Positions 38,240 to 38,388 of a stretch of DNA of 38,388 bases are shown piece by piece. The translations under genes were made by a program, and so were the position numbers. The number at the start of each line of letters is the position of its first letter. Position 1 is the stretch's first letter. The DNA lies in assembly GCA_016867815.1 (NCBI GenBank), contig VGIR01000023.1, positions 1 through 38,388 of the forward strand. Reading direction: 5' to 3'. Source of the DNA: a candidate division WOR-3 bacterium (lineage in GTDB: Bacteria > Hydrothermota > Tepidihabitantia > Tepidihabitantales > Tepidihabitantaceae). The notes beneath the pieces were generated by a model. It was not told where the DNA came from. It saw only the letters and a program-made list of their open reading frames with translations, and ran no database searches.

Positions 38240-38388
38240 GGGCTGTTGAAAAACCCTCTTTTGATGCAACCATGTAAGTATGTCAGCCGTCTGAAGGTTG
38301 GATGCCACCGAAAGGAGCCCGACCTTGATTGGACATCAAGACCGCTGGCAAGAGGACCTGTTTGTAGCCTGTCCTCTACGCGACCTTG
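38239..38388 (+). mobile_element. Left end of an IS1182-like insertion sequence
   Basis: GGGGCTGTTGAAAAACCCT at 38239-38257 resembles the terminal inverted repeat of IS1182-type elements, and a transposase reading frame starts 86 nt inside. The element continues past the window edge. Confidence 0.6.
38325..38388 (+). CDS. IS1182-family transposase, N-terminal fragment
   Basis: TTG start at 38325 with AAAGGAG 7 nt upstream. The 21 visible codons begin IGHQDRWQEDLFVACPLRDL, like the opening of IS1182-family transposases (KDRxQxELF...LRDL). Truncated by the window end. The family call rests on this short stretch plus the terminal repeat. Confidence 0.6.
   Translation, partial: MIGHQDRWQEDLFVACPLRDL

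Noticed and set aside
37805-38308. 167-residue - strand frame over the repeats and antitoxin
   Set aside because: It crosses the REP-like repeat, the hexamer tract and the antitoxin in another frame; the Glu/Lys-rich part is the hexamer repeat.

Overview
The window reads as one contig of a GC-rich, Gram-negative anaerobe from an uncultured lineage. The outer membrane is indicated by an LpxB-like glycosyltransferase, a PorV-like barrel protein, several lipoproteins and a C-terminal domain resembling type IX secretion sorting domains. Anaerobic metabolism is indicated by a ferredoxin-dependent 2-oxoacid oxidoreductase (KorABCD) beside SucCD and by a two-subunit group 3-like NiFe hydrogenase. 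This mix fits a FCB-related candidate phylum such as WOR-3/Stahlbacteria; that placement is an inference from gene content and not proven here.

Layout. 1-990 holds a degenerate minisatellite, an 18-nt palindrome with a broken XRE regulator, and dispersed repeat debris. 995-6122 is central metabolism: sucCD on the + strand converging on a korDABC operon on the - strand, with a hairpin between them. 6395-8883 is a - strand SOS-like cassette: lexA, a small DUF6504-like gene and a Y-family polymerase. 9156-15755 is a long + strand operon: HPr, PTS enzyme I, bifunctional phosphoglucose/phosphomannose isomerase, sugar nucleotidyltransferase, tgt and an amino-acid-type binding protein, ended by a large palindrome. 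15946-18435 is the hydrogenase. 18439-20380 is envelope glycan synthesis (GT2 and a WecA/MraY-type transferase). 20392-22614 is a secreted propeller protein. 22642-25503 (- strand) holds a new 54-residue cysteine-rich protein, an agmatinase-family enzyme and a GT39-like membrane glycosyltransferase. 25602-30778 (+ strand) holds the LpxB-like gene, a 373-residue protein of unknown function, a PorV-like protein, accA and era. 30932-37108 (- strand) is accessory: a PKD lipoprotein, a frameshifted TIR gene, two paralogous small lipoproteins, a 401-residue membrane-anchored protein, a bestrophin-like membrane protein with an upstream small ORF, and a 79-residue cysteine protein. 37132-38388 is a ParE-type toxin-antitoxin pair bracketed by 63-nt repeats, followed by the left end of an IS1182-like element.

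Regulation. About twenty promoters can be read by eye with an unusually uniform grammar: TTGAC(N), a 16-nt (rarely 17-nt) spacer, and TANNNT. They form two classes. In about ten, the start codon lies 7-11 nt after the -10 box with no Shine-Dalgarno, so the mRNAs should be leaderless (sucC, lexA, GT2, GT39, lpxB-like, the 373-residue gene, speB, TIR, the small ORF before the bestrophin-like gene, probably era). Most of the others have a leader with a clear Shine-Dalgarno, though korD and HPr do not. This grammar corrects several start codons, exposes a single-base frameshift in the TIR gene and reveals a translationally coupled small ORF. Intergenic spaces are littered with unrelated sequences that share a 7-nt tandem period.
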